Origin: JAGLSB01 sp023135955
GTDB taxonomy: Bacteria; Bacteroidota; Bacteroidia; Bacteroidales; GCA-2748055
Assembly: GCA_030673645.1 (NCBI GenBank)
Contig: DAOVIO010000030.1
Coordinates: 1 to 29,448 of the forward strand
Length of the DNA: 29,448 nucleotides
Direction: 5' to 3'
Numbering within the stretch: the first letter of the stretch is position 1; the number at the start of each line of letters is the position of its first letter. The notes under the pieces were generated by a model. That model made no database searches, was not told where the DNA came from, and worked only from the letters and a program-made list of their open reading frames with translations. The position numbers and the translations under genes are program-made. Positions 9,550 to 17,189 of this stretch are shown in pieces.

Positions 9550-10611
9550 TTATCTCAGAACCTTGACCCTTGAGTCATCACGAAGTGTTTCAAAGCCTTT
9601 AATTACGAGCGATTCACCAACTTCAAGCCCACTAAGAACCTCTACCCTGTTAACACTTTCCAGTCCGGTAGTAATTACTCTAAAATCTGCAACACCTCTT
9701 TCAACAACAAAGACGTATTTAATCCTGCCTTTTGAAATTATAACATCCTTGGGAATAACGATTGTGTTCTCAGAACTATTAATAACCAGGTCAGCCTTTA
9801 CAAACATTCCGGGCAATATTCTCTTCTCTTGATTATTTACATTGACAAGACATTTGAATGTCCTGGCCTCGGGATCAATGGCGGGTGAAATCTGTGTGAT
9901 TTCCCCAATCAGGGTGTCATTTGTACTTGTATAACTTGTGACATAAACTTTCAGTCCCTTATCAACGTTCCCATAATACTTTTCCGGGAGATTTGTTTCA
10001 AGATAGAGGTTGGAGTAATCAATTGCCTTCACCAGCATAGTGTTAGCATTTACTTTGGTTCCATTTGTAAAATATGGGAGTTCTGAAATTACACCCGAGA
10101 AAGGAGCACGGACAGACATTTTAGCAAGATTTATCTGGCTGCTCTCTCTATCGTATTCGGAATTGATCAGTCCGATTTCTGCATTTTTCAACTCACGCAT
10201 GGTTGCGCCTCCTTTTTCGTATAAAGATTGTTGCTTTTCATATTCCTGCCTTGATATCTCAAGATCCACCTCCCTGGATTTTATCCTCAGGTTATTATAA
10301 TATTCCTGATCCTCTAGCTTAATAATAACAGTTCCGGATGCTACTTTGTCACCCAACACATATGGTTTCCCTGTAGCCGGATTAACCAACAGACTGTATT
10401 CACCAGCCATTTCAGAGCTAAGGCTCACTTCTTTGACCGGGAATACAGTACCGGTAGTGTTTATAAACTCCTCAATCGAGGAGGTGTTAACCTCAATCAC
10501 ACCTACAGGTACTTCAATGGTAGTATTTACACTCATATCGGGCTGTTTGCATGAATATGCTGCAAATACTGCCGATATCAGGATTGTAATTAATAGTTTT
10601 CTATTTTTCAT
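9550..10611 (-). CDS. RND-associated periplasmic adaptor (membrane fusion) lipoprotein
   Basis: This 353-aa protein starts with a lipoprotein signal, KNRKLLITILISAVFAAYSC, whose lipid-modified residue would be Cys21. The body follows the HlyD/AcrA adaptor order. A beta-barrel/lipoyl half (EVSLSSEMAGEYSLLVNPATGKPYVLGDKVASG) comes first, then a short alpha-hairpin near residues 95-150, the second lipoyl half (MSVRAPFSGVISELPYF), and a membrane-proximal barrel with the typical ILPGMFVKADLVI motif. It would bridge the RND pumps to the TolC-like channel. The gene sits between the tolC-like gene (12 bases away) and the first RND gene (29 bases away). The short hairpin is normal for adaptors of heavy-metal/multidrug RND systems in Bacteroidota. 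Confidence 0.92.
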   Translation of the reverse strand: MKNRKLLITILISAVFAAYSCKQPDMSVNTTIEVPVGVIEVNTSSIEEFINTTGTVFPVKEVSLSSEMAGEYSLLVNPATGKPYVLGDKVASGTVIIKLEDQEYYNNLRIKSREVDLEISRQEYEKQQSLYEKGGATMRELKNAEIGLINSEYDRESSQINLAKMSVRAPFSGVISELPYFTNGTKVNANTMLVKAIDYSNLYLETNLPEKYYGNVDKGLKVYVTSYTSTNDTLIGEITQISPAIDPEARTFKCLVNVNNQEKRILPGMFVKADLVINSSENTIVIPKDVIISKGRIKYVFVVERGVADFRVITTGLESVNRVEVLSGLEVGESLVIKGFETLRDDSRVKVLR

Positions 10612-10623
10612 CTGTTTATAATT

Positions 10624-12111
10624 TTATTCTTCCAGCAATTCTTCCGGTATAATGGATAGCTGATTTTCAAAGTCGTATAAAGTTTGTATTTTAAGATTTA
10701 GCAGTTCGAGCTTATAATCGATTATCGCATTGGTCAGGGACATTTTTCGGTCTGATAACTGATTCTGATAGATCCCCAGGTTCAGGCTGGTAAGATCACC
10801 ATTTCGGTATCGCTCCAGGTTAATATCATAGGTCAGCTCTGCATTCTCAACTGTTTTTTCCTGGATAACAATCTGATTCTGATGATTTTGCAAGCTTCTT
10901 AGAACAGATCTGACATTTACTTGTATATCTATTTTTTCTACTTCCAGGTCTATTTCGCTGCTTTTCAGATCTGCTTCGGCAGCCTTTATTTCAGATTTTC
11001 TTTCTCCCCAGTCAAAAATCGGGATATTAAGTGTCAGTCCCACTGCAGGAGTATTAGAAGGATTGTCGAACAACAGTCCCAGATCCTTATTATTTGCAGT
11101 TACTCCGAATGATGCCGTCACAGAACCCGCAAATTCATTTGTGGTTTTTGCGTCCATTAGGCTGAACATTGAATTCTCAATATCGATTTCCCTTTGACGT
11201 AGCTCCATCCTGTTTAAGAGCGCATGATTTATTGCCATATCTGGATCGACTACAACTGAGTCGGCTTTTATAACGGTAATGAGCTCAAATTCATCGGTGA
11301 TTGGCAGGCCAATGATAACTTTCAATTGATCCATTGTATTCTGCAGGTTCAGTTCGGCATTATAGACGGATGACTCACTGGTTGCCAGATTCACTTCCGA
11401 TTGATATAGTTCCTCCAGTGCCAGGAGTCCACCTTCCACTTTATTTTTAATAATCTCATGGCTTTCCTGATTATTTTTGAATTCTTCATTTGCAATATCA
11501 AATCTCATCTGACGGGAATATACTGCATAAAATCCCTGGGCAACATTCCTTTCAAGGCTAAGCTTTTGCAATAAGTACCGGAGAAGGGCAGATTCGTAGC
11601 TTAATTTAACCGATTCGAGTTGTACCTTAGTACGATTGTATGTGAAAATCGGTTGGGTCAATTCCAAATTCAGGCGATTGTTCCAGGTTCGGGAAATTGG
11701 ATTTACGGCTCCCTGTGACTCGGAGTAATTATAGTTATAGTTTAATGTATTCCGAAGGGAGATGGTACCATCTGTTGGCAAGATTCTCTGACTGATTGCA
11801 AAGGAACCTGCAGTACTGGCAGATTCGTTCAGATACCATTCACTTGTTCGTGCATCGAAACTGTTTGATCTTTGAAATTCAAAAGGATTTAGTGCCAAAC
11901 TGAATTGGGATTTCAGTCGGGCTCTCTGGGCATTAAGCTTTTCCTGACTTCTAATCAAGGAAAGTTCCGCCTGCTGAATCGTAGGTGAATTCTGCATGGC
12001 GATATCCAGCGCTTTATTCATATCCAGCATCTCCTGAGCTCCGAGTCCCATTGCCTGATTCAGGAAGATGGTAAATATGAAAAGATGTCGGATCATTTTA
12101 ATTGATTTCAT
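10624..12111 (-). CDS. TolC-like outer membrane efflux protein
   Basis: This 495-aa protein is close to E. coli TolC in length. A signal peptide covers about residues 1-26 (hydrophobic core LFIFTIFLNQAMGLG, cleavage after GAQ). Two repeated outer-membrane-efflux-protein halves follow: ALDIAMQNSPTIQQAELSL begins the first, and the second has NIPIFDWGERKSEIKAAEADL. The latter is the family's typical G(E/K)RK-S-E-I-x-A-A coiled-coil entry after the beta hairpin. Long heptad-rich helices with few glycines lie between them. It is the exit duct for the operon's pumps. It lies 26 bases after the large ABC-2 permease gene and 12 bases before the adaptor gene. The ATG is at 12109-12111. Confidence 0.93.
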   Translation of the reverse strand: MKSIKMIRHLFIFTIFLNQAMGLGAQEMLDMNKALDIAMQNSPTIQQAELSLIRSQEKLNAQRARLKSQFSLALNPFEFQRSNSFDARTSEWYLNESASTAGSFAISQRILPTDGTISLRNTLNYNYNYSESQGAVNPISRTWNNRLNLELTQPIFTYNRTKVQLESVKLSYESALLRYLLQKLSLERNVAQGFYAVYSRQMRFDIANEEFKNNQESHEIIKNKVEGGLLALEELYQSEVNLATSESSVYNAELNLQNTMDQLKVIIGLPITDEFELITVIKADSVVVDPDMAINHALLNRMELRQREIDIENSMFSLMDAKTTNEFAGSVTASFGVTANNKDLGLLFDNPSNTPAVGLTLNIPIFDWGERKSEIKAAEADLKSSEIDLEVEKIDIQVNVRSVLRSLQNHQNQIVIQEKTVENAELTYDINLERYRNGDLTSLNLGIYQNQLSDRKMSLTNAIIDYKLELLNLKIQTLYDFENQLSIIPEELLEE

Positions 12112-12137
12112 TATATATAATTATTTTGTCTTAATCA

Positions 12138-15100
12138 TTATCTTCTTACCCATTTCACGGCATCTGCGACAACCCTGTTGCCGTTTGTTCTGTTAGAGAG
12201 CTCTATTCTTGCTGTATCTCCCGGAAAATGAAAGGCCCCCAGCCTGTTCCAGCCTTCCTCAATATTTCCAAGCGGAAATTCAACCTCCTCTATACCTTCA
12301 TTGGAAGAAATAACATAATTATATCTGGTCTTTGAATCGGCAAATTTTGGACCACCACCGCGGCTACTTCCACCTCCACTATCTCTTCCCCGGGAACCAC
12401 GTGAGCCTCTAGACATCATTGCCGACATGGGTATATATACATAAACATCATAAAATCCTGATGCAGGAAGCACTGTTGTCCAGCTTGCAATATTTCCTCC
12501 ATCTCCTGCCCTTGTGACAAGAGCAGATCGTACTGTTTCACCATAAAATGCAGAATGAGCCACGGGGGTCCATTTATGCGGGGTTCTGTCCGATCTCACT
12601 TCTGCATAGTGTATCTCATTGCTTATTTCCTTCTTTGAGTCTATGTATTGTTTTAGTTTACTTTCGTTTGAAACGGAGAAATAATTGAATCCTGAGTCCT
12701 CGTTATCAACGACATACTCCCCTTTGTATTCTAATGAAAGTTCATCTTCTGATATTCTTTCATACTCTTCAATATTCATGTTTCTTTCCTTCTTGGCTAA
12801 TCTAAGAAAGTGGCCATAACTTGATGGGATATTGCCCGAGATTAAGGTATTTACAGTCATCATCCTGGGTTGATCAAAGAGAGTTATTTGTATATCCTTG
12901 GTAATGCCAGGGTCAAGTTCATACAGTCTCTGTTCCTGAGAGTCAAATCCACCGGCTACACGAAGGGATACATCCACCAGTCCTTTTACCTCACCGGTAT
13001 TACGTAAACTAAATCTTACTATATAAACCTCTCCGATTTCATCCCTTGTCTGAAAATAATCCGGTGTACTCATGGTAAAACTTGGTATCTTGCCTTTGGT
13101 ATTCAGAATCTCAAAATATGGTTCTATATCTACCTGGAATTCCCGGTAAAAATCTCTTGAAAACTGATCAAAAGTAATTTCCCTGAATGCATTATCCTCC
13201 AGGTAGAAATATAGGAAATTATCAAATTCACTAAGCCCTACTCTATTTTTCAATGCCAGAAAAATAAAGCTGCCTGTTTGTGATACCAGAGCAGCGCTTA
13301 TAGTATTGTCCCATTCCTCAAAAATCTCTGTAATGGAATTCTCCTTTAATGCCAGGTTTGCTTTTTCATTATCAGTCATGCCACCCATGAAGGTTTGCCG
13401 CATTGTGGCCGCGAACCCTTCCTTTAAATAGATCTCCATCATCGAATTAAATAAAGGGTATTCAGAAGAACTGATGCCCGTCATATAACTGTAATATAGA
13501 GGGAAGACTGCATATGGATTCTTACTGTAATCCACTCCCTGAAGATTAAATATATTTTCTCCTCCACCCGGTTGATTACTTCTACCTCCTCCTCTAGCCA
13601 TAGTCGAGTGTCTTAAGAATAAGCTCTCAATAAACCGACTGAATAATCTTACTTCCATCTCAACGGGTGTGCGGATCTCATTTTCCCTTCTGTTTCGTCT
13701 CTCTTCGTAATAATTATACCTGGCAAAATCCAGAGGATTTAATCCTGCTCCCTTTTCAGGAAGTAGAATCATTTCTGGTTGTACTGTTTCAATAGTTTGA
13801 ATCTGCGGCCTGTCATAAGCGTGGAATTGTATAGGAACTTCCACAAGATTGATACGCTTAAATGGATAATAAAGGTCAAGCACATCAATCTCATAATCAT
13901 TTTTTTCCTCCAATATCAAGGCTCCGATCGTATCGCTAATATTTGTAAAATATTCTGAAAAGAAATCATGCCCGGGCATTATGAAAATGTTGTATTCCAC
14001 ATCATCAAATGTCTTGCTTATTTTTTCAAACTGGCCAATAACCAAAGGAAGTGTGCTCAGGTCTTTATCTGGAGTAAAATGATATTCCCCATCCGAAATC
14101 TCTAGCTCGCCTGGTGCTATTACAGTAAGATCATTATTAGGTTTTACAGATAATTCGAAGCGTGTAAAATCGAGGTCTCGCGGTAAAAAGGTTTTATTGT
14201 TAAAGCCTACTCCTGAAACAGGATACCATAGTAACTCGGATGTAAGTAGCATATAATCAGCAGAGATGATTCCCGGTTTTTTATCAAGAGTGGCCACCTG
14301 AATACGTTTTAGCTCCTGAAGTTTCTCATCCGGAATATCAAGATAGGCAATGGTTTCAACTGGAACTCCAGAATAATATATAGTAAACTCCAACCATCTT
14401 CTAGGTGCTGTTCCCGTTTCGGGAATTATCTGAAGAATTTGCTGGGTTCTGATAAATCTGATACTTTGTTCATTCGAAATAATACTATCAATTTGAAAGC
14501 CGGGATTTAAGGAAAGGATAAGTGTATCAATCTGATCCCTGTTTCGGTTCCTTAGAGAAATTTCTGATGATATTTGCAGATTTTTCCCATCCTGGAGAAC
14601 ATGTATTTTGTTTGAAACAATATCGGCAAGGGGGGCAGTGGCAAACTGGTTATTTAATTCGAGATACTCAATTCTGTTTTTGTCTTCGTGTTGATACATT
14701 GTGAAGTACTGGAAACCCAGAAAACCTCCAAGAACCACAAAGCCTACAAATGCCATAAAATTAAGTGAGTTCCAGCGACCTGTCTGTGGAAGCCGGTTAA
14801 GATATCGTATGGTGGCAAATATAAAACCCAATCCCATAAAGAAATATGCCAGACGGTGAAGGATGATCCTGTATGGCTCACCAAACCCTATAAAATCAGA
14901 ATAGACCATCGGGAGATTAAAAGCCATATAATCAAGCGTCCCGTGCAATTTGTCCTTGAAATAGAACAATGTCAGCCCAATATATCCCAGCAGAATAATG
15001 AAAGTTACAGCCTGATTTCGAATAATAATCATTAAAAGAAATGACAAGCCAAGGATAAATACCAAAGTAGGAAGGTTAATTAGCAAGGGATAATAAAGGT

Positions 15101-15536
15101 ATGCTTGCCAGATAACGGGAACATCGGGTCGTATAATATTAAACACCAGTGCCATTGTCAGGGTAAGTATTACCAGTCCAATGAAAAGCACAAGAATCCC
15201 CATGGTTTTGCCAATCACATATTCTCCGTTTGTAATTGGTCTGGTGTAGATAACCTCAGTGGTATCTAGTTTTTTATCTCGCTTGAGAAAATCTGAAGCA
15301 AGGAATACAGCAATGATAGCCTGGGCTACATTAATAAACAACACATTTATATAGGGAAGGTTTGCCGCAATAGCACGGTTGGTCCATTTTATTCCTCCAT
15401 GGAATCCAAAATTCCCCATATTTATACCAAACAGAAACAAAAGAGCAATGATTGAGAAAATGCGAAAGAACCAACTTCGGTAGAGGGTTTTTCTCTCATA
15501 TTTTGAGACGGATGCTATGTTCTGTAGGCTGATCAC
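12138..15536 (-). CDS. ABC-2 permease fused to zinc-less M1-peptidase-like region and golvesin-type C-terminal domain
   Basis: This 1132-aa protein has three parts. Residues 1 to about 290 are an ABC-2 permease with six or more membrane segments and the coupling region RDKKLDTTEVIYTRPITNGEYVIGK. Residues about 300-830 resemble the extracytoplasmic M1-aminopeptidase-like part that Bacteroidota often fuse to such permeases (WLEFTIYYSGVPV, LLTSELLWYPVSG), but no HExxH zinc motif or downstream Glu site is visible, so catalysis looks lost. Residues about 985-1132 match a golvesin/xanthan-lyase-type beta-sandwich (FYGETVRSA, ASWTTVLPASGFYDVYVYIP, ADAVKWVR). Gly/Arg/Ser-rich inserts lie near 645-660 and 1040-1060. 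The start is GTG at 15534-15536, overlapping the TGA of the ATPase gene as GTGA, which implies translational coupling. The permease and C-terminal domain calls are good; the pseudo-peptidase call is moderate. Confidence 0.8.
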   Translation of the reverse strand: MISLQNIASVSKYERKTLYRSWFFRIFSIIALLFLFGINMGNFGFHGGIKWTNRAIAANLPYINVLFINVAQAIIAVFLASDFLKRDKKLDTTEVIYTRPITNGEYVIGKTMGILVLFIGLVILTLTMALVFNIIRPDVPVIWQAYLYYPLLINLPTLVFILGLSFLLMIIIRNQAVTFIILLGYIGLTLFYFKDKLHGTLDYMAFNLPMVYSDFIGFGEPYRIILHRLAYFFMGLGFIFATIRYLNRLPQTGRWNSLNFMAFVGFVVLGGFLGFQYFTMYQHEDKNRIEYLELNNQFATAPLADIVSNKIHVLQDGKNLQISSEISLRNRNRDQIDTLILSLNPGFQIDSIISNEQSIRFIRTQQILQIIPETGTAPRRWLEFTIYYSGVPVETIAYLDIPDEKLQELKRIQVATLDKKPGIISADYMLLTSELLWYPVSGVGFNNKTFLPRDLDFTRFELSVKPNNDLTVIAPGELEISDGEYHFTPDKDLSTLPLVIGQFEKISKTFDDVEYNIFIMPGHDFFSEYFTNISDTIGALILEEKNDYEIDVLDLYYPFKRINLVEVPIQFHAYDRPQIQTIETVQPEMILLPEKGAGLNPLDFARYNYYEERRNRRENEIRTPVEMEVRLFSRFIESLFLRHSTMARGGGRSNQPGGGENIFNLQGVDYSKNPYAVFPLYYSYMTGISSSEYPLFNSMMEIYLKEGFAATMRQTFMGGMTDNEKANLALKENSITEIFEEWDNTISAALVSQTGSFIFLALKNRVGLSEFDNFLYFYLEDNAFREITFDQFSRDFYREFQVDIEPYFEILNTKGKIPSFTMSTPDYFQTRDEIGEVYIVRFSLRNTGEVKGLVDVSLRVAGGFDSQEQRLYELDPGITKDIQITLFDQPRMMTVNTLISGNIPSSYGHFLRLAKKERNMNIEEYERISEDELSLEYKGEYVVDNEDSGFNYFSVSNESKLKQYIDSKKEISNEIHYAEVRSDRTPHKWTPVAHSAFYGETVRSALVTRAGDGGNIASWTTVLPASGFYDVYVYIPMSAMMSRGSRGSRGRDSGGGSSRGGGPKFADSKTRYNYVISSNEGIEEVEFPLGNIEEGWNRLGAFHFPGDTARIELSNRTNGNRVVADAVKWVRR

Positions 15537-16423
15537 AGGTTCCAGTGTTGTAATTTATTTTCCATAAAATGCACATAGGCATGCTCGAGATTTGGGTGGA
15601 TTTCTGTAGCCTCAAGTCCGGCTGGCTTTTCTCCCACAAATTGTATCTCCCAACCTGTACCTGATGGTATGGTAGAAATAATTGGGAAGTTCTCCTTCAG
15701 ATCATTGTATTGTTCAACGCTTACATTTGCATGCCAGACATATCCTTTTGCACTTTCGACCAGTTTATCGGGTGAGTCATCGTATACCAGTTCCCCCTCA
15801 TTGAGCAAAGCCATCTGGTTACATGTACTTGAGATATCTCCCACAATATGGGTTGATAATATAATAATGGTGTCAGATTGACTGAGGTCGGAAAGAAGAT
15901 TTCTGAACCTGATCCGTTCTTCGGGATCCAGTCCGGTAGTGGGCTCATCAACAATTATTATAGATGGACTGGAAATAAGAGCTTGGGCTATTCCCAGACG
16001 TCTTTTCATTCCTCCCGACAGCTTGTTGGCCATCCTATTCCTAACTTGATGTAGTCCAACATCCTGTAACATCTTTTCTACACGATCACGGCGTTCTTTC
16101 TTTGAATTCATCCCTGCTAATCTGGCCGCATAGTCAAGAAATTCCCATGAACGCAAAGCTGCAAAAAAACGGAAGTCCTGTGGCAGGTAGCCCAACATCT
16201 TACGAACCTGCTCTCTCTGCCCATTAATATCTTTTCCATTGATCAGTACCTCACCGGAGGTAGGTTTCATAAGGGTAACCAGTATCCGCATCAAAGTTGA
16301 TTTTCCGGCTCCATTGGGACCAAGAAGACCAAACATTCCTTCCCTTATGGTAATATCAATATCGCTCAATGCCTTATGTCCACCGGGATAAATTTTGTTC
16401 AGTTTAGTAATCTTAATTTCCAA
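15533..16423 (-). CDS. ABC-2 type transporter ATP-binding protein
   Basis: This is a 296-aa ABC ATPase of the ABC-2/CcmA type. The A-loop Tyr12 is in LNKIYPGG, Walker A GPNGAGKST is at 35-43, the Q-loop is in GYLPQDFRFF, and the signature LSGGMKRR is near 135-142. Walker B is IIIVDEPTTGLD with Glu160, and the H-loop is in LSTHIVGDIS. A roughly 80-residue accessory tail (AKGYVWHANVSVEQY ... HPNLEHAYVHFM) follows. The start is TTG at 16421-16423, because an in-frame TAA lies three codons upstream and the next Met is inside the Walker A approach. It powers the adjacent permease, with which its stop overlaps. It is the first gene of the export operon. Its catalytic half and tail are strikingly like the ABC domain fused to the second RND protein. 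Confidence 0.93.
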   Translation of the reverse strand: MEIKITKLNKIYPGGHKALSDIDITIREGMFGLLGPNGAGKSTLMRILVTLMKPTSGEVLINGKDINGQREQVRKMLGYLPQDFRFFAALRSWEFLDYAARLAGMNSKKERRDRVEKMLQDVGLHQVRNRMANKLSGGMKRRLGIAQALISSPSIIIVDEPTTGLDPEERIRFRNLLSDLSQSDTIIILSTHIVGDISSTCNQMALLNEGELVYDDSPDKLVESAKGYVWHANVSVEQYNDLKENFPIISTIPSGTGWEIQFVGEKPAGLEATEIHPNLEHAYVHFMENKLQHWNL

Positions 16424-16451
16424 TTCTTTTTATTTAAAAAGGTTCTGCCTG

Positions 16452-16459
16452 CAAAAATA
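16452..16459 (-). promoter_or_regulatory. Possible -7 box of the export operon
   Basis: On the minus strand this reads TATTTTTG, a match to the Bacteroidota -7 consensus TAnnTTTG. It sits about 28 bases upstream of the TTG start of the ABC ATPase gene, giving a short A-rich leader with no Shine-Dalgarno sequence. No convincing -33 TTG is found at the usual spacing, so this is a weak call. Confidence 0.25.
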
Positions 16460-16747
16460 AAACTCAATCTGATTCCGGCTCTAAAGATACAGAGCAATTT
16501 TGGAAAAAATTTGAATATTTGACTTATCCAAAAGACAAAGGTTTAAATTGTATAAAAAAAACATTCCAAAAGTAATGAAACTTTTTCTTCTGATGGGGTG
16601 TAAGAACAGGATTAACGCATATAAAATCTGTAGATTTTTAAAGGGGGTAATCATTATACCTCTAAAATTGGATATTTGCTATTGAGACTTCTCTTTTTCT
16701 TGTTTTCCGAACTAATTTCAATGCAAAAATCTAAACCGGATTATAAT

Positions 16748-16773
16748 CAGCATAATAAGAGATTATTATGCTG
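16748..16773. repeat. 11-bp perfect hairpin with GAGA tetraloop
   Basis: CAGCATAATAA at 16748-16758 pairs perfectly with TTATTATGCTG at 16763-16773 around a GAGA loop, which is of the GNRA type. There is no T-run next to it on either strand, so a simple terminator role is not obvious. Confidence 0.6.
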
Positions 16774-16886
16774 CATTTAGGGTGTCTCGTTAAATAGATT
16801 TAAGGGAAGGCAGAAATCACAACAAATAGGTCTGTATTTGCCACATTGTATTACATTTATTTTGAATCTAGTAAAACAAAGAATAA

Positions 16887-17115
16887 GAGATTCCTTCGCC
16901 TCCTTCGTCAGCATTCTTATTGCAAAGGAATCCAGCAACTGAAGAGGATACGAGATTGCTTCGCCTCCTTCGTCGGCTCGCAAAGACGGACCGTACTCGG
17001 GAGTAAGGGATAAAAAAGTTGGTGGCAAAGCCACCAACTTTTTTATCCCCCTACGCTACCAAAACCCCGTCATTGCGATGAAGCACGAGGCACGAGGGCG
17101 ACTGAAGCAATCTCG
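16887..17115. repeat. Cluster of three degenerate TTGCGA/GAAGCAATCTC-type dispersed repeats
   Basis: Copy 1 at about 16887-16933 (GAGATTCCTTCGCCTCCTTC, then a GCAAAGGAATCC end) and copy 2 at 16951-16989 (CGAGATTGCTTCGCCTCCTT, then CGGCTCGCAAAGACGG) are in the same orientation and share CTTCGCCTCCTTCGTC exactly. Copy 3 at about 17068-17115 is inverted (CGTCATTGCGATGAAGCACG ... GAAGCAATCTCG). From memory, variants of this GTCATTGCGA...GAAGCAATCTC unit are common non-coding dispersed repeats in many bacterial genomes, including environmental Bacteroidota. They lie between a terminator-like hairpin and the genes on either side. Confidence 0.65.
17007..17049. terminator. Perfect 20-bp hairpin, bidirectional intrinsic terminator
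   Basis: The arms at 17007-17026 and 17030-17049 are exact reverse complements around an AAA loop. The inner nine base pairs are GC-rich (GTTGGTGGC/GCCACCAAC) and are flanked by A6 on one side and T6 on the other, so on both strands the stem is followed by a U-tract. It is about 140 bases downstream of the oxidoreductase gene stop (minus strand) and would shield the export operon from read-through. It lies inside the repeat cluster, so it may have arrived with it. Confidence 0.7.
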
Positions 17116-17189
17116 TGTTCGTTCAGAAGGATCACCCATGCTTTAAGATAAATAAATGCGTTGACCCTGTTCTTATACCCCCACAAATT

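Larger units (their letters stand above)
16424..17189. other. Gene-free spacer with promoter side, hairpins and repeat cluster
   Basis: No coding frame is supported here. The left third (16424-16700) is AT-rich and is the presumed upstream region of the export operon. An 11-bp perfect stem with a GAGA loop lies at 16748-16773. From 16887 to about 17130 the composition becomes visibly more GC-rich and holds three degenerate copies of a CGTC(A/T)TTGCGA...GAAGCAATCTCG repeat and a 20-bp perfect hairpin. The 86-residue open frame antisense to this block only translates repeats. Confidence 0.75.

Noticed and set aside
16777..17037. 86-residue open frame on the minus strand
   Set aside because: It translates the dispersed repeats and the perfect hairpin; no protein motif, and its composition follows the repeat units.
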